Source: Neobacillus niacini
GTDB taxonomy: Bacteria; Bacillota; Bacilli; Bacillales; Cytobacillaceae
DNA: 64,000 nt
Reading direction: 5' to 3'
Assembly (NCBI RefSeq): GCF_019749295.1
Contig: NZ_JACWFG010000022.1
Span: 1 to 64,000 of the forward strand
Of the stretch, positions 27,935 to 36,004 are shown piece by piece. Made by a program: the position numbers and the translations under genes. Within the stretch, counting starts at the first letter, position 1. Every line of letters begins with the position of its first letter. The notes beneath the pieces are model-generated. The model was not told the DNA's origin. It saw nothing but the letters and a program-made list of their open reading frames with translations, and ran no database searches.

Positions 27935-27970
27935 AAAAAGGGCTGTACGATTGCCAAAGCATGTACAGCC
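27935..27970 (-). terminator. Intra-operon stem-loop after the binding-protein gene
   Basis: GGCTGTAC pairs with GTACAGCC over a 14-base loop, and CTTTTT follows on the minus strand. It lies between the binding-protein gene and GH32 and probably lets the binding protein be made in excess over the enzymes. Confidence 0.7.
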
Positions 27971-27982
27971 TCAGGCTATTTA

Positions 27983-29605
27983 CTATTCCTGATTTCGATC
28001 GTAACCTTTTTGCTTAATATCCAGCCACTCTTGCAGTCCAAGACGATCTAATTCTGCTAGATATTCATTCCATTCTTTTTCAACACCGCCATTGGCAATC
28101 CATTCCGCACGTTTTCGCTTAATATAAGCAAACAAGTCTGTTTCGATCACAGAAAGTCGATCTAAGTCCTCAAGTGAGAAAAATACACGCGGGTAAATAT
28201 TTTCGGCTTCCATGTAAGGAACCATTACTTCTTTCATTAAGTTCAGTCTCCAAGCAGCATCATCAGGTTTGGTTGTCACATTACCGTAGTAGCTGTCTAA
28301 GATTGCTAATGGTCCGCCAACAGAAGTCTTTTCTCTCAATTCAACTGGTGCAGTACCTTCTAATGGAAGGTGTTTTAACATTTTTGTAGCCTCATCCATT
28401 CCAAAAATGTTTTGTTGCTTTTCGTCACCGTACGTTCCCCAGTTATTCTGTACCGATTGAGAAGGATCATAAAGCTGGTCAATCCACTTTGCTGTTAATT
28501 CAAGGTTTTTATTTGCAGATGTAACCACTAAACGTGAGCGGTCAAAGCCCATTCCATTTGTTCTCGCAACATTTTGGTGCCCTTCAGGACCTTTTAATGG
28601 AGCTAACAAATCGTAGTCATTGCCCATTCCAGTGATATTTCCTTTATCCCATGTAAAGTACAAACCATATTTTTTGTCTCGGCCTTTTGCAAGATACGTG
28701 TTCCAATCATGCTCAAATGCCTCGATATCAATTAATCCTTCATTGTATAAATTGTTGAACCAGCTAATCGCCTTTTTATAGCTTTCATCAGCTGCAGTAA
28801 GTTTAACTTCTCCATCATTCGTTACCACCGTGAAATCCCAGTTATCTCCTAGACCAAACGCACCGAATAATGAATGTGGATCCTGTCCGCCATCATTAAT
28901 AATGAATGACATAGGAATCTCATCCGCCTCGCCGTTGCCATTTGGATCCTGGGTTTTAAAAGCGATTAATACTTGTTTTAACTCTTCTGTTGTTTTCGGA
29001 ACCTCTAATCCTAATTTGTTTAACCATTCCATATTAATCCAAGGGAATGCATCTAGAGAGTGAATACTTTCTTTTCCTTCACCTAACTCCTCAATCCATG
29101 GGAAAGCATAGATATGGCCGTCAGGTGCCGTCATCATTGCTTTGTATTGTGGTGCTTTTTCAAGGACAGCTTGTAGGTTCGGCATATACTGAATTAAATC
29201 CTCAACCGGTACAATCACTCCATCCTTCGCATGCTTTAATAATTCATAATCGCTAAAGCCGGCATTAAAGATAGCGTCCGGAAGCTCACCGCTGGCGATG
29301 GCTAAATTTCTTTTTTCATTAAAAATATCGGTGGTATAGTTTCTCCAATCAATCTTCACACCCGTTTGATCTTCTAAGCGCTGAAAAATCAACTTGTCAT
29401 TTGGATTTTCAGGAGCTAAGGGTGAACTAGATGTCATTATCTTTAAGGTTTTTTCCTCTTTCAATGGGAAGGTTACATCCTTTAGCCCATAATCCTTAGC
29501 TGAGAAACTTTCGCTGCCGCCGCTTTTACTGCTGCAGCCAGTTAAAAGTAACGAACCTGAAAGCAGAAGAGCTGAAGCCGTTGTAAACATTCTTTTTTTC
29601 ATCAT
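27983..29605 (-). CDS. LplA/YtcQ-type sugar-binding lipoprotein
   Basis: A 540-residue extracellular solute-binding protein. The lipoprotein signal ends in LLLTGC (Cys24), followed by a Ser/Gly-rich linker. The large size and the partner permeases place it in the LplA/YtcQ/YesO-like group, which binds oligosaccharides. Context (GH32, fructokinase) suggests fructan oligomers, kestoses or sucrose. Tandem ATG codons lie behind GAGGG; the second may be the real start. Confidence 0.92.
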   Translation of the reverse strand: MMKKRMFTTASALLLSGSLLLTGCSSKSGGSESFSAKDYGLKDVTFPLKEEKTLKIMTSSSPLAPENPNDKLIFQRLEDQTGVKIDWRNYTTDIFNEKRNLAIASGELPDAIFNAGFSDYELLKHAKDGVIVPVEDLIQYMPNLQAVLEKAPQYKAMMTAPDGHIYAFPWIEELGEGKESIHSLDAFPWINMEWLNKLGLEVPKTTEELKQVLIAFKTQDPNGNGEADEIPMSFIINDGGQDPHSLFGAFGLGDNWDFTVVTNDGEVKLTAADESYKKAISWFNNLYNEGLIDIEAFEHDWNTYLAKGRDKKYGLYFTWDKGNITGMGNDYDLLAPLKGPEGHQNVARTNGMGFDRSRLVVTSANKNLELTAKWIDQLYDPSQSVQNNWGTYGDEKQQNIFGMDEATKMLKHLPLEGTAPVELREKTSVGGPLAILDSYYGNVTTKPDDAAWRLNLMKEVMVPYMEAENIYPRVFFSLEDLDRLSVIETDLFAYIKRKRAEWIANGGVEKEWNEYLAELDRLGLQEWLDIKQKGYDRNQE

Positions 29606-29624
29606 AAACCCTCACTTTTTGGTT

Positions 29625-30512
29625 TTATTTTAGAGAACCTACCATTACTCCCTTTTCAAAATACTTTTGGAAGAATGGGTACATAATCAATAACGGTAAA
29701 CTTGCAATGACAATTGATGAATAGCGGATCATCTCAGAAATCCTCATGAGCTCGTTTCTTGCCTCTACATCCGCAACCATTCCAGGCTGTACTTCATTTT
29801 GAATCAGAATCGAACGCAATACCAATTGCAATGGATGTAATTCTCGATCATCCAGGTAAATCATTGCATCGAAGTAGGCATTCCATTGTCCAATGAAGGC
29901 ATACAAAGCAAGAACAAAGATAATCGGTTTCGATAAAGGTAAAATGATCCGGAAGAAAATTTTCAAATCGGAGGCTCCATCGATTCGTGCAGCTTCTTTC
30001 AGTTCATTTGGAACTGCCTTAAAATATGTTCTGGCGAGAATGATAAACCAGACATTAACGGCACCAGGCAGAATAATCGCCCAAATCGTATTCAGCATTC
30101 CTAAATCACGAATCACAAAATAAGTCGGGATTAAGCCTCCTCCAAAAAACATGGTGAATAAGAAGAAAATCATAAATACCTTTTTACCAACTAAACCATC
30201 TACCGATAACGCATATCCGGCAAAAAGACAAACGAGTACGGTCACAATGGTAAATCCAGTTGAATACAGGAGTGAGTTGAAAAACCCTCTCACAATGGTG
30301 TCATCTGTAAAGAGCCGCTTGTAACCTTCTAATGACCAATCAGAGGAATTTAACGATAGTCCTTTTCGAATGATTGCATTTGGCTCTAGGAAAGATGATA
30401 GAAAGACATATAATAGTGGTCCTACTATGACAAGGACAATAATTGTCAGTAGAATATTATTGGTCAAAAGAAGAATTCGGTCGCCTTTTGCATGTTTGAT
30501 TTGACTGTTCAT
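29625..30512 (-). CDS. Carbohydrate ABC permease (LplC/YtcP type)
   Basis: A 295-residue permease with six predicted helices. EAA loop ELKEAARIDGASDLKIFFRIILP. It ends with YPFFQKYFEKGVMVGSLK, the C-terminus typical of the LplC family. AAGGAGG before ATG; 16 bases after the LplB-type gene. No ATPase in the operon. Confidence 0.94.
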   Translation of the reverse strand: MNSQIKHAKGDRILLLTNNILLTIIVLVIVGPLLYVFLSSFLEPNAIIRKGLSLNSSDWSLEGYKRLFTDDTIVRGFFNSLLYSTGFTIVTVLVCLFAGYALSVDGLVGKKVFMIFFLFTMFFGGGLIPTYFVIRDLGMLNTIWAIILPGAVNVWFIILARTYFKAVPNELKEAARIDGASDLKIFFRIILPLSKPIIFVLALYAFIGQWNAYFDAMIYLDDRELHPLQLVLRSILIQNEVQPGMVADVEARNELMRISEMIRYSSIVIASLPLLIMYPFFQKYFEKGVMVGSLK

Positions 30513-30528
30513 ACTTTTTCCTCCTTCC

Positions 30529-31497
30529 TTAAACGAGTCCTTCGCCTTCGTTTAATTTTTTAACCACCTGATTGACCACTCCAAGTAAAATGACATTTAC
30601 AACGGCATTAAATAATCCAACGGCAGTCGCAAACGAGTAATCACCTGCCAGCAGCCCCCGTTTATAAACATAAGTAGCAATAATTTCTGATGATGGCGAA
30701 TTCATTGGTGTCTGCAATAAATACGCTTTTTCAAAGCCAATCCCCATGATTCCTCCAGCCGCTAAGATAAACAATACAGCCATCACAGGCTTAAGCGTCG
30801 GAAGATCGATATGCCAGATTCGCTGCAGGAGTGATGCTCCGTCAAGTGTCGCAGCTTCATGAAGCTGCGGGTCAACGTTCGCTAGTGCGGCAACGTAAAC
30901 GATCGAAGCCCACCCCGCACCCTGCCATACTCCAGACCAGATGTAGATACTTCTAAAATAATCCGGGTCAGACATGAATGAAATCGGCTTGTCTAAAAAG
31001 GTGGATAATATGGCATTAACAGGTCCAACCGGTGATAGGAAAAGAAAGACCATCCCCGACACGACAACCACAGATATAAAATGCGGTGCATATAGGGCTA
31101 ACTGAACATTCTTTTTCACACTCGATTTTCTCAGTTGGTTTAGCATCAAGGCCAAAATAATCGGAATCGGGAAACCGATGAGTAGTTCAAATGAACTTAA
31201 TTTAATCGTGTTCATTAATATTTCGATAAAATTAGGTGACGTTAGGAAACTTGTAAAATGCTTAAAACCTACCCATTCACTCCCTGTAATCCCACGGATC
31301 GGACTAAAATCTTTAAAGGCAATCGTCGCTCCGTATATGGGGATGTACTTAAATATAATGGTAAGAATAACGGCAGGGGCAATAAGCAAATATAGAATGT
31401 AGTTCTTTTTAATATAAGTAAGGTTTCTGCTTAGTTTTGAAGTTGCTGCTGGTTTACTAACCGGCATGGTTTGCTCTGCTTTTACTAGTTCTTCCAC
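30529..31497 (-). CDS. Carbohydrate ABC permease (LplB type)
   Basis: A 322-residue permease with six membrane segments and a hydrophilic N-terminus. LYLLIAPAVILTIIFKYIPIYGATIAFKDF (read as LYLLIAPAVI then FKYIPIYGATIAFKDF) is characteristic of LplB. EAA loop LHEAATLDGASLLQRIWHIDLP. Start GTG 31497 with GGAGGG. First gene of the fructan operon, immediately downstream of two cre-like boxes. Confidence 0.93.
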   Translation of the reverse strand: MEELVKAEQTMPVSKPAATSKLSRNLTYIKKNYILYLLIAPAVILTIIFKYIPIYGATIAFKDFSPIRGITGSEWVGFKHFTSFLTSPNFIEILMNTIKLSSFELLIGFPIPIILALMLNQLRKSSVKKNVQLALYAPHFISVVVVSGMVFLFLSPVGPVNAILSTFLDKPISFMSDPDYFRSIYIWSGVWQGAGWASIVYVAALANVDPQLHEAATLDGASLLQRIWHIDLPTLKPVMAVLFILAAGGIMGIGFEKAYLLQTPMNSPSSEIIATYVYKRGLLAGDYSFATAVGLFNAVVNVILLGVVNQVVKKLNEGEGLV

Positions 31498-31527
31498 TCT
31501 CTTACCCTCCTATCAACTTAGTTCTGC

Positions 31528-31541
31528 TGAAAGCACTTTCA
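31528..31541. promoter_or_regulatory. cre box 1 (CcpA site) of the fructan operon
   Basis: TGAAAGCACTTTCA is a perfect 14-base palindrome and matches the cre consensus TGWAANCGNTNWCA at all but the central G. It lies 31 bases before the first start codon, suited to block transcription when glucose is present. Confidence 0.8.
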
Positions 31542-31621
31542 ACATGGGTTAAATATAACAAAAGGGGGAGAATTAAGAGTTTAATATTTTTGGTTATAGC
31601 AGTTTAAAATTTTCGGAAGTT

Positions 31622-31635
31622 TGACATCGCTTTCA
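31622..31635. promoter_or_regulatory. cre box 2 in the divergent region
   Basis: TGACATCGCTTTCA matches the cre consensus with one mismatch. It lies between the fructan operon and the divergent NERD gene, 35 bases before the NERD start. Confidence 0.6.
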
Positions 31636-31669
31636 CTCTGTTTTTCCGATATGATGGGTAGGAGAAAGG

Positions 31670-32584
31670 ATGTGGGATATGCCATACAAAGCACGTGATG
31701 TATCAGTAATATTAATGATTTTACGAGTTTTAAACAAACGAATGAAATTGTCTGAAGATGAGCATTGGTATTATTTAAACCAAGAAAAAGGGTTTAGAGG
31801 GGAAATACAGTTTGATATATTGACGGAGAAACTTAAACGCGACTGTTATATTTTGAATGATTTGCAGCTTGAGAGCAGCACGTCTAGTTTTCAACTTGAT
31901 TCAACCCTTATTTTTCAAGAGACCTGTTCCCTCTTTGATGTAAAAAATTACGAAGGCGAGTACATTTATGACGCAGAATATTTTAAAACTATTGGCGGAC
32001 GAGATATACAGAACCCGCTAGACCAATTAAAACGAAGTAAGTTACTGCTGAACAATCTTCTTCAATCACTAGGAAGCAAACTTACGATTGAAGCATATGT
32101 CATTTTCATCAACCCCCAGTTTACGTTGTATCAAACTCCACCTGACCTGCCTATAATACTTCCCACCCAGCTTGACGCCTTTATAAGAAAATTAGACCAG
32201 AAACCATCAAGGCTCAATCAGTCGCATAAAAATCTAGCGGACAAGCTCATTTCATTGCACCAAACAGTACCACCCAAAATTCAGGTTCCTAACTATAGCT
32301 ATGAGGCGATGAAGAAAGGGCTAACCTGCTGTAAATGTGACTCATTTTCAGTGACGATAGTTGGGAAGAAATTGATTTGTGGTGAATGTGGATGTGAAGA
32401 ACTGGTAACAGTTTCCGTAATGCGCAATGTAGAGGAATTCAAGCTTTTGTTTCCCGAGCAAAAAATCACGACAAACGTTATTCATGAATGGTGTGGCGTA
32501 GTCGATTCTAGGAAAAGAATAAGCAGAGTATTGAGAAAGAATCTTAAAATTACTGGTCTTGGCCAATGGGCCTTCTATGAGTGA
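31670..32584 (+). CDS. NERD-domain protein with C-terminal zinc ribbon
   Basis: 304 residues, no signal peptide. The N-terminal half is a NERD (nuclease-related) domain: GEIQFDILTEKL, CYILNDLQL, QLDSTLIFQ and VKNYEGEYIYD carry the Glu, Asp, Glu/Gln and Lys positions of the family. A C-terminal zinc ribbon follows with CCKCDSF and CGECGCEE. NERD proteins are thought to process DNA, sometimes in stress or defence settings; the role here is unknown. AGGAG five bases before ATG 31670. It is divergent from the fructan operon and followed by a terminator and a hairpin-repeat array. Confidence 0.8.
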   Translation: MWDMPYKARDVSVILMILRVLNKRMKLSEDEHWYYLNQEKGFRGEIQFDILTEKLKRDCYILNDLQLESSTSSFQLDSTLIFQETCSLFDVKNYEGEYIYDAEYFKTIGGRDIQNPLDQLKRSKLLLNNLLQSLGSKLTIEAYVIFINPQFTLYQTPPDLPIILPTQLDAFIRKLDQKPSRLNQSHKNLADKLISLHQTVPPKIQVPNYSYEAMKKGLTCCKCDSFSVTIVGKKLICGECGCEELVTVSVMRNVEEFKLLFPEQKITTNVIHEWCGVVDSRKRISRVLRKNLKITGLGQWAFYE

Positions 32585-32612
32585 AATGTAGAATGATCCT
32601 ATTATAGAATTT

Positions 32613-32645
32613 TGTCCTTAAGAGATGTCTTAAGGACATTTTTTT
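32613..32645 (+). terminator. Terminator of the NERD gene
   Basis: TGTCCTTAAG, six bases, CTTAAGGACA, then TTTTTTT. The arm differs from the repeat-array arm GTCCTCAAG by one base. Confidence 0.85.
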
Positions 32646-32698
32646 ATCTCGATAATTTGAAGATTGAAGACATATCTTTTGATTCTCCTGTGAGTTAT

Positions 32699-33028
32699 GT
32701 CCTCTATCCCCCTGATTGAGGACTAATCCTCTTTGGGCTCTTCTTTGTTTTGTCCTCAATACCCCTGATTGAGGACTAATCCTCTTTGGGCTCTTCCTTG
32801 TTTTGTCCTCAATACCCTTGATTGAGGACTAATCCTCTTTGTGCTCTTGCTTGTTTTGTCCTCAATACCCCTGATTGAGGACTAATCCTCTTTGGCCTCT
32901 TCCTTGTTTTGTCCTCAATCCCCTTGATTGAGGACTAATCCTCTTTGGGCCCTTCCTTGTTTTGTCCTCAATACCCCTGATTGAGGACTAATCTAGCAGG
33001 ACCTTGTAAATTTAAGTCCTCAATCAGG
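32699..33028. repeat. 53-bp tandem hairpin repeat array 2, six units
   Basis: Hairpin cores GTCCTCAA (first unit GTCCTCTA), about 9 bases, TTGAGGAC start at 32699, 32752, 32805, 32858, 32911 and 32964, a strict 53-bp period. Linkers are conserved too (CTAATCCTCTTTGGGCTCTT and a TTGTTTT end). A lone inverted half-core GTCCTCAATCAG closes the array at 33016-33027. No open reading frame runs through it in a convincing way. Confidence 0.93.
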
Positions 33029-33059
33029 TGTAACCAGGTATTCATTCGTTCCTAAATAG

Positions 33060-33088
33060 AAAAATCCCCTAGTTAGTAAACTAGAGGA
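33060..33088 (-). terminator. Terminator of the sensor operon
   Basis: On the minus strand CCTCTAGTTT, ACT, AACTAGGGG, then ATTTTT. Confidence 0.8.
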
Positions 33089-33093
33089 CTCTA

Positions 33094-34395
33094 TTACTTT
33101 TTGATATCTTTTAAACCATTATTAATTTTCTCTACTGCTCTGTTTGCGGCTTCTTCAACATTTTCCCCTTCCAGCCCGACGTCTTCAAATAACTCTTTAA
33201 TCGCTTCGCTGATAACTGGATAAGCTGGAGTTACTGGTCGACTTTTTGAGTAGTTTTGGTCTTGTTGGACAAAGATATTTTTGGGATATTCATTGAGTTC
33301 CGGGAAGTCTTTTGCAACTGAATATCTCGCAGGTAAATCACCGGAAATCTCAACGAACATTTTCGCCCCTTCATACCCTGTAGCGAACTTCACAAATTCC
33401 CATGCCTCCTCTGGATGCTTGGTTTTGGAGGAAATTCCCAGCGCCCAACCGCCATTCGGGGCCACTTGATATTTACCCTTTGGCAGGGGGGCGACCCCAT
33501 AATCTTCTCCTAATACAAAACCAGGAGTTTGCTGCAATTCCCATATCGCCCAAGAACCCAGTATTGTCATCCCAAGCTTATCATTTTCAAAAGGAGTCGG
33601 AGGCATTTCAACCGCCGCTACCTCATGCTTACGATATAAATCTTGATAAAATTGCAGGGCTTCTAATGCTTCCGGAGAATTGAGATATCCTTCTGCGGTT
33701 GACCCATCTGGACTAATCACGTCTGCTCCAAACTGCCAAAGGATCGGCATTTTAAAATAGGCAGGTGCTTCTCCAACATTAAAGCCTTGGGCCGGGTCTA
33801 TTCCTATCACACCTTTTGAAGGATCGTTGATTTTTTTTGCAATTTCCAGCACTTCATCCCACGTCATAGGATGGTCTGGATTTCCTGAAGGAAAGGGGAT
33901 TCCAGCCTCCCTGAATAGATTCATATTATAAAATAAGGCAATGCTCGATTCCACTATGGGAGCAAGGTAAATTTCATCTTTATAGATTAACCCCTTTAAT
34001 ACACCTTCAGGTATATCGTCAATATTCCCTTCCTCTTTCATATAAGAATCAATCGATAAAAGCGAACCAGAATTTGCATAAAGAGCCAGGTTCGGACTAT
34101 CAATTGCCATTATATCGGGATGGTTTCCTGCAGCCAGTTCCGTACGCAGTCTTAATTCGTATTCACTTCCCCAGTGCATCGATTGCATATTAATTTTAAT
34201 AGTGGGGTGCGCTGCTTCAAAGGCTGCAACCATCTCTTCATATGCCTGATTAAACGCCGGATTCGTTAAATTCCGTAAAAAGGTCAGCTCGACTTGCTTT
34301 ATCGGTTTCTCCTTATCTGGACTTTTACCTGATAAAGAAAAAAAGGCGAATCCCGCTATACCCAAAACAATGATGAGTGTTACCCATTTCTTCAC
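33094..34395 (-). CDS. Family 1 sugar-binding protein without a lipobox
   Basis: A 433-residue solute-binding protein (SBP_bac_1 fold; conserved FENDKLGMTILGSWAIWEL). The N-terminal hydrophobic stretch (about residues 4-23, WVTLIIVLGIAGFAFFSL) is not followed by a cysteine, so unlike the other binding proteins here it cannot be a classical lipoprotein. It may stay anchored by an uncleaved signal segment or be released. GTG start with GGAGGAG. It follows a sensor kinase and response regulator and has no permease partner, which suggests a role in signal perception. Confidence 0.88.
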   Translation of the reverse strand: MKKWVTLIIVLGIAGFAFFSLSGKSPDKEKPIKQVELTFLRNLTNPAFNQAYEEMVAAFEAAHPTIKINMQSMHWGSEYELRLRTELAAGNHPDIMAIDSPNLALYANSGSLLSIDSYMKEEGNIDDIPEGVLKGLIYKDEIYLAPIVESSIALFYNMNLFREAGIPFPSGNPDHPMTWDEVLEIAKKINDPSKGVIGIDPAQGFNVGEAPAYFKMPILWQFGADVISPDGSTAEGYLNSPEALEALQFYQDLYRKHEVAAVEMPPTPFENDKLGMTILGSWAIWELQQTPGFVLGEDYGVAPLPKGKYQVAPNGGWALGISSKTKHPEEAWEFVKFATGYEGAKMFVEISGDLPARYSVAKDFPELNEYPKNIFVQQDQNYSKSRPVTPAYPVISEAIKELFEDVGLEGENVEEAANRAVEKINNGLKDIKK

Positions 34396-34423
34396 CTAAA
34401 ATCTCCTCCTCCCTGCAACCGAC

Positions 34424-36004
34424 TTATTCTCCAATCGAGTTACGAAATTCTAAAGGTGTTTGTCCAAAATGTTTTTTAAAGACCGTACTAAAATACCCTG
34501 AGTTTGAAAAACCAACTAAGTTACTGACATCAATGATTTTCAGCTGTTTATCTTTAAGTAATTGTTTTGCCTTCTTCATTCTCAAATTCACCAGATAATC
34601 ACTAAAGTTCTGGCCGACATGATGTTTGAAGGTTTCCGATAAATGGGCACTATTAATGTGAAATAGAGCGGACAAGGTAGTAAGGGATATTTCACTTGCA
34701 TAATGCTGGTCCAAATAATGGCGGATACTATCGATTAATTTCTTATTGGAAAAACGAGCAAGGCGAATTTTTCCAATGATTAATGAGGCTAATTGAATCA
34801 GGTCCTCTTTCACTTTATGCTGCGAATAAAGCTTCCATATATTTTGCTGGCAATTCCAAATCGTATTTTGGATGTCCTTCGTCTCGACATCGTACTTTTT
34901 GGCTAATGACCCCAACATAAATAACACTTGGTTAGCCGCAAAGGAAAACGACATAACCGAACGTCCTTCAGACCCTTCCAGAACGACCTCTAAATTCTCT
35001 TTAAAAGCAGCAAAATCAACATTTTCAATGGAATTCGTTATACGTCTTTCAAAATCCGGAGAAAAGTCAAACACTTCTTCGCTTGCAGCAGTTTGGTCCA
35101 TAATCTGTGACCTTGACCCAAGTTGACTTTGGCTCCAAGCAAGTAAACTGGATATATATCCACTTCGATATTCTGAAAGTCCATTTACAATCGTACCAAT
35201 TCCAATGACACTTTCTAATTTTAATAGCTTGTTAACGTTTTGCTGGATTTGCAAAACGAATTGATTTGTCTCTGGTGAATTGCCTTCCATTACCTTTAAA
35301 AATTGAACCATATTTGGATAGCTTGGATCCTCAAATACATAGGTTGCTCTTTGTTGTTGAGCCATTTCCTTGCACAACAACTGAAATGGCATCCTTAGCT
35401 CCTCCAGGCGCTTGGGATCGTGGCTTTCTCTAATTTCCACTGTTATAAATTGTACCTTCGTATTCTCATTTGCCAGTTCTTCTAATTGAAGCTGCTGAAG
35501 TCTTTCAATCACAATCGGAAGATGTAATACTTCTTCTTTTGCTAAATGAAGGATAAATTGTTCCTGTAATTCTTGTATATGAGAATGAACAAGTCGGCTC
35601 ATTTGTGCGATTTCAACCTGTTTTCTTTTTTCTTCTTCTATTTCTTTCCGAATTTTCCTCAGTGCTTCTACTAATTCATCAGGGGCAACAGGTTTTAATA
35701 AGTAGTCCTTAACCCCTTGCTGCAGTGAATTCCTCACATATTCAAAATCAGAATAACCTGATAAAACGATGACTTTTACATGGGGAAAATCTCGATGACA
35801 ACGTTTGGCTAACTCTACTCCATCCATAATAGGCATTCTCATATCGGTAATCACGATATCGATATCTTGGGTTTGGAGGATTTCAAGAGCTTCTTTTCCA
35901 TTTGAAGCCTCTTCGACTAGTTGAAATCCCTCTTCCTCCCAGTCTACTTTTAAGCGTAAGCCCTTTCGAATTTGAATCTCATCATCCGTAATTAACACGT
36001 TCAT
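34424..36004 (-). CDS. YesN-type response regulator, AraC output
   Basis: 526 residues. The receiver domain has D7-D8, phospho-acceptor D54 in IVITDMRMP and Lys in LKPVAPDE near 104. A coiled region (about 115-150) and a long middle domain follow, then AraC-type HTH (about 425-526, HINSAHLSETFKHHVGQNF and ISVSNLVGFSNSGYFSTVFKKHFGQ in approximate form). ATG 36004 overlaps the kinase end by 23 bases and has GGGGGG upstream. Partner of the next kinase; the target is probably elsewhere, since no transport genes follow. Confidence 0.93.
   Translation of the reverse strand: MNVLITDDEIQIRKGLRLKVDWEEEGFQLVEEASNGKEALEILQTQDIDIVITDMRMPIMDGVELAKRCHRDFPHVKVIVLSGYSDFEYVRNSLQQGVKDYLLKPVAPDELVEALRKIRKEIEEEKRKQVEIAQMSRLVHSHIQELQEQFILHLAKEEVLHLPIVIERLQQLQLEELANENTKVQFITVEIRESHDPKRLEELRMPFQLLCKEMAQQQRATYVFEDPSYPNMVQFLKVMEGNSPETNQFVLQIQQNVNKLLKLESVIGIGTIVNGLSEYRSGYISSLLAWSQSQLGSRSQIMDQTAASEEVFDFSPDFERRITNSIENVDFAAFKENLEVVLEGSEGRSVMSFSFAANQVLFMLGSLAKKYDVETKDIQNTIWNCQQNIWKLYSQHKVKEDLIQLASLIIGKIRLARFSNKKLIDSIRHYLDQHYASEISLTTLSALFHINSAHLSETFKHHVGQNFSDYLVNLRMKKAKQLLKDKQLKIIDVSNLVGFSNSGYFSTVFKKHFGQTPLEFRNSIGE

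Noticed and set aside
32699-32988. Array 2 as a CRISPR array
   Set aside because: The parts between hairpins are almost identical from unit to unit, so there are no unique spacers, and no cas genes are near.
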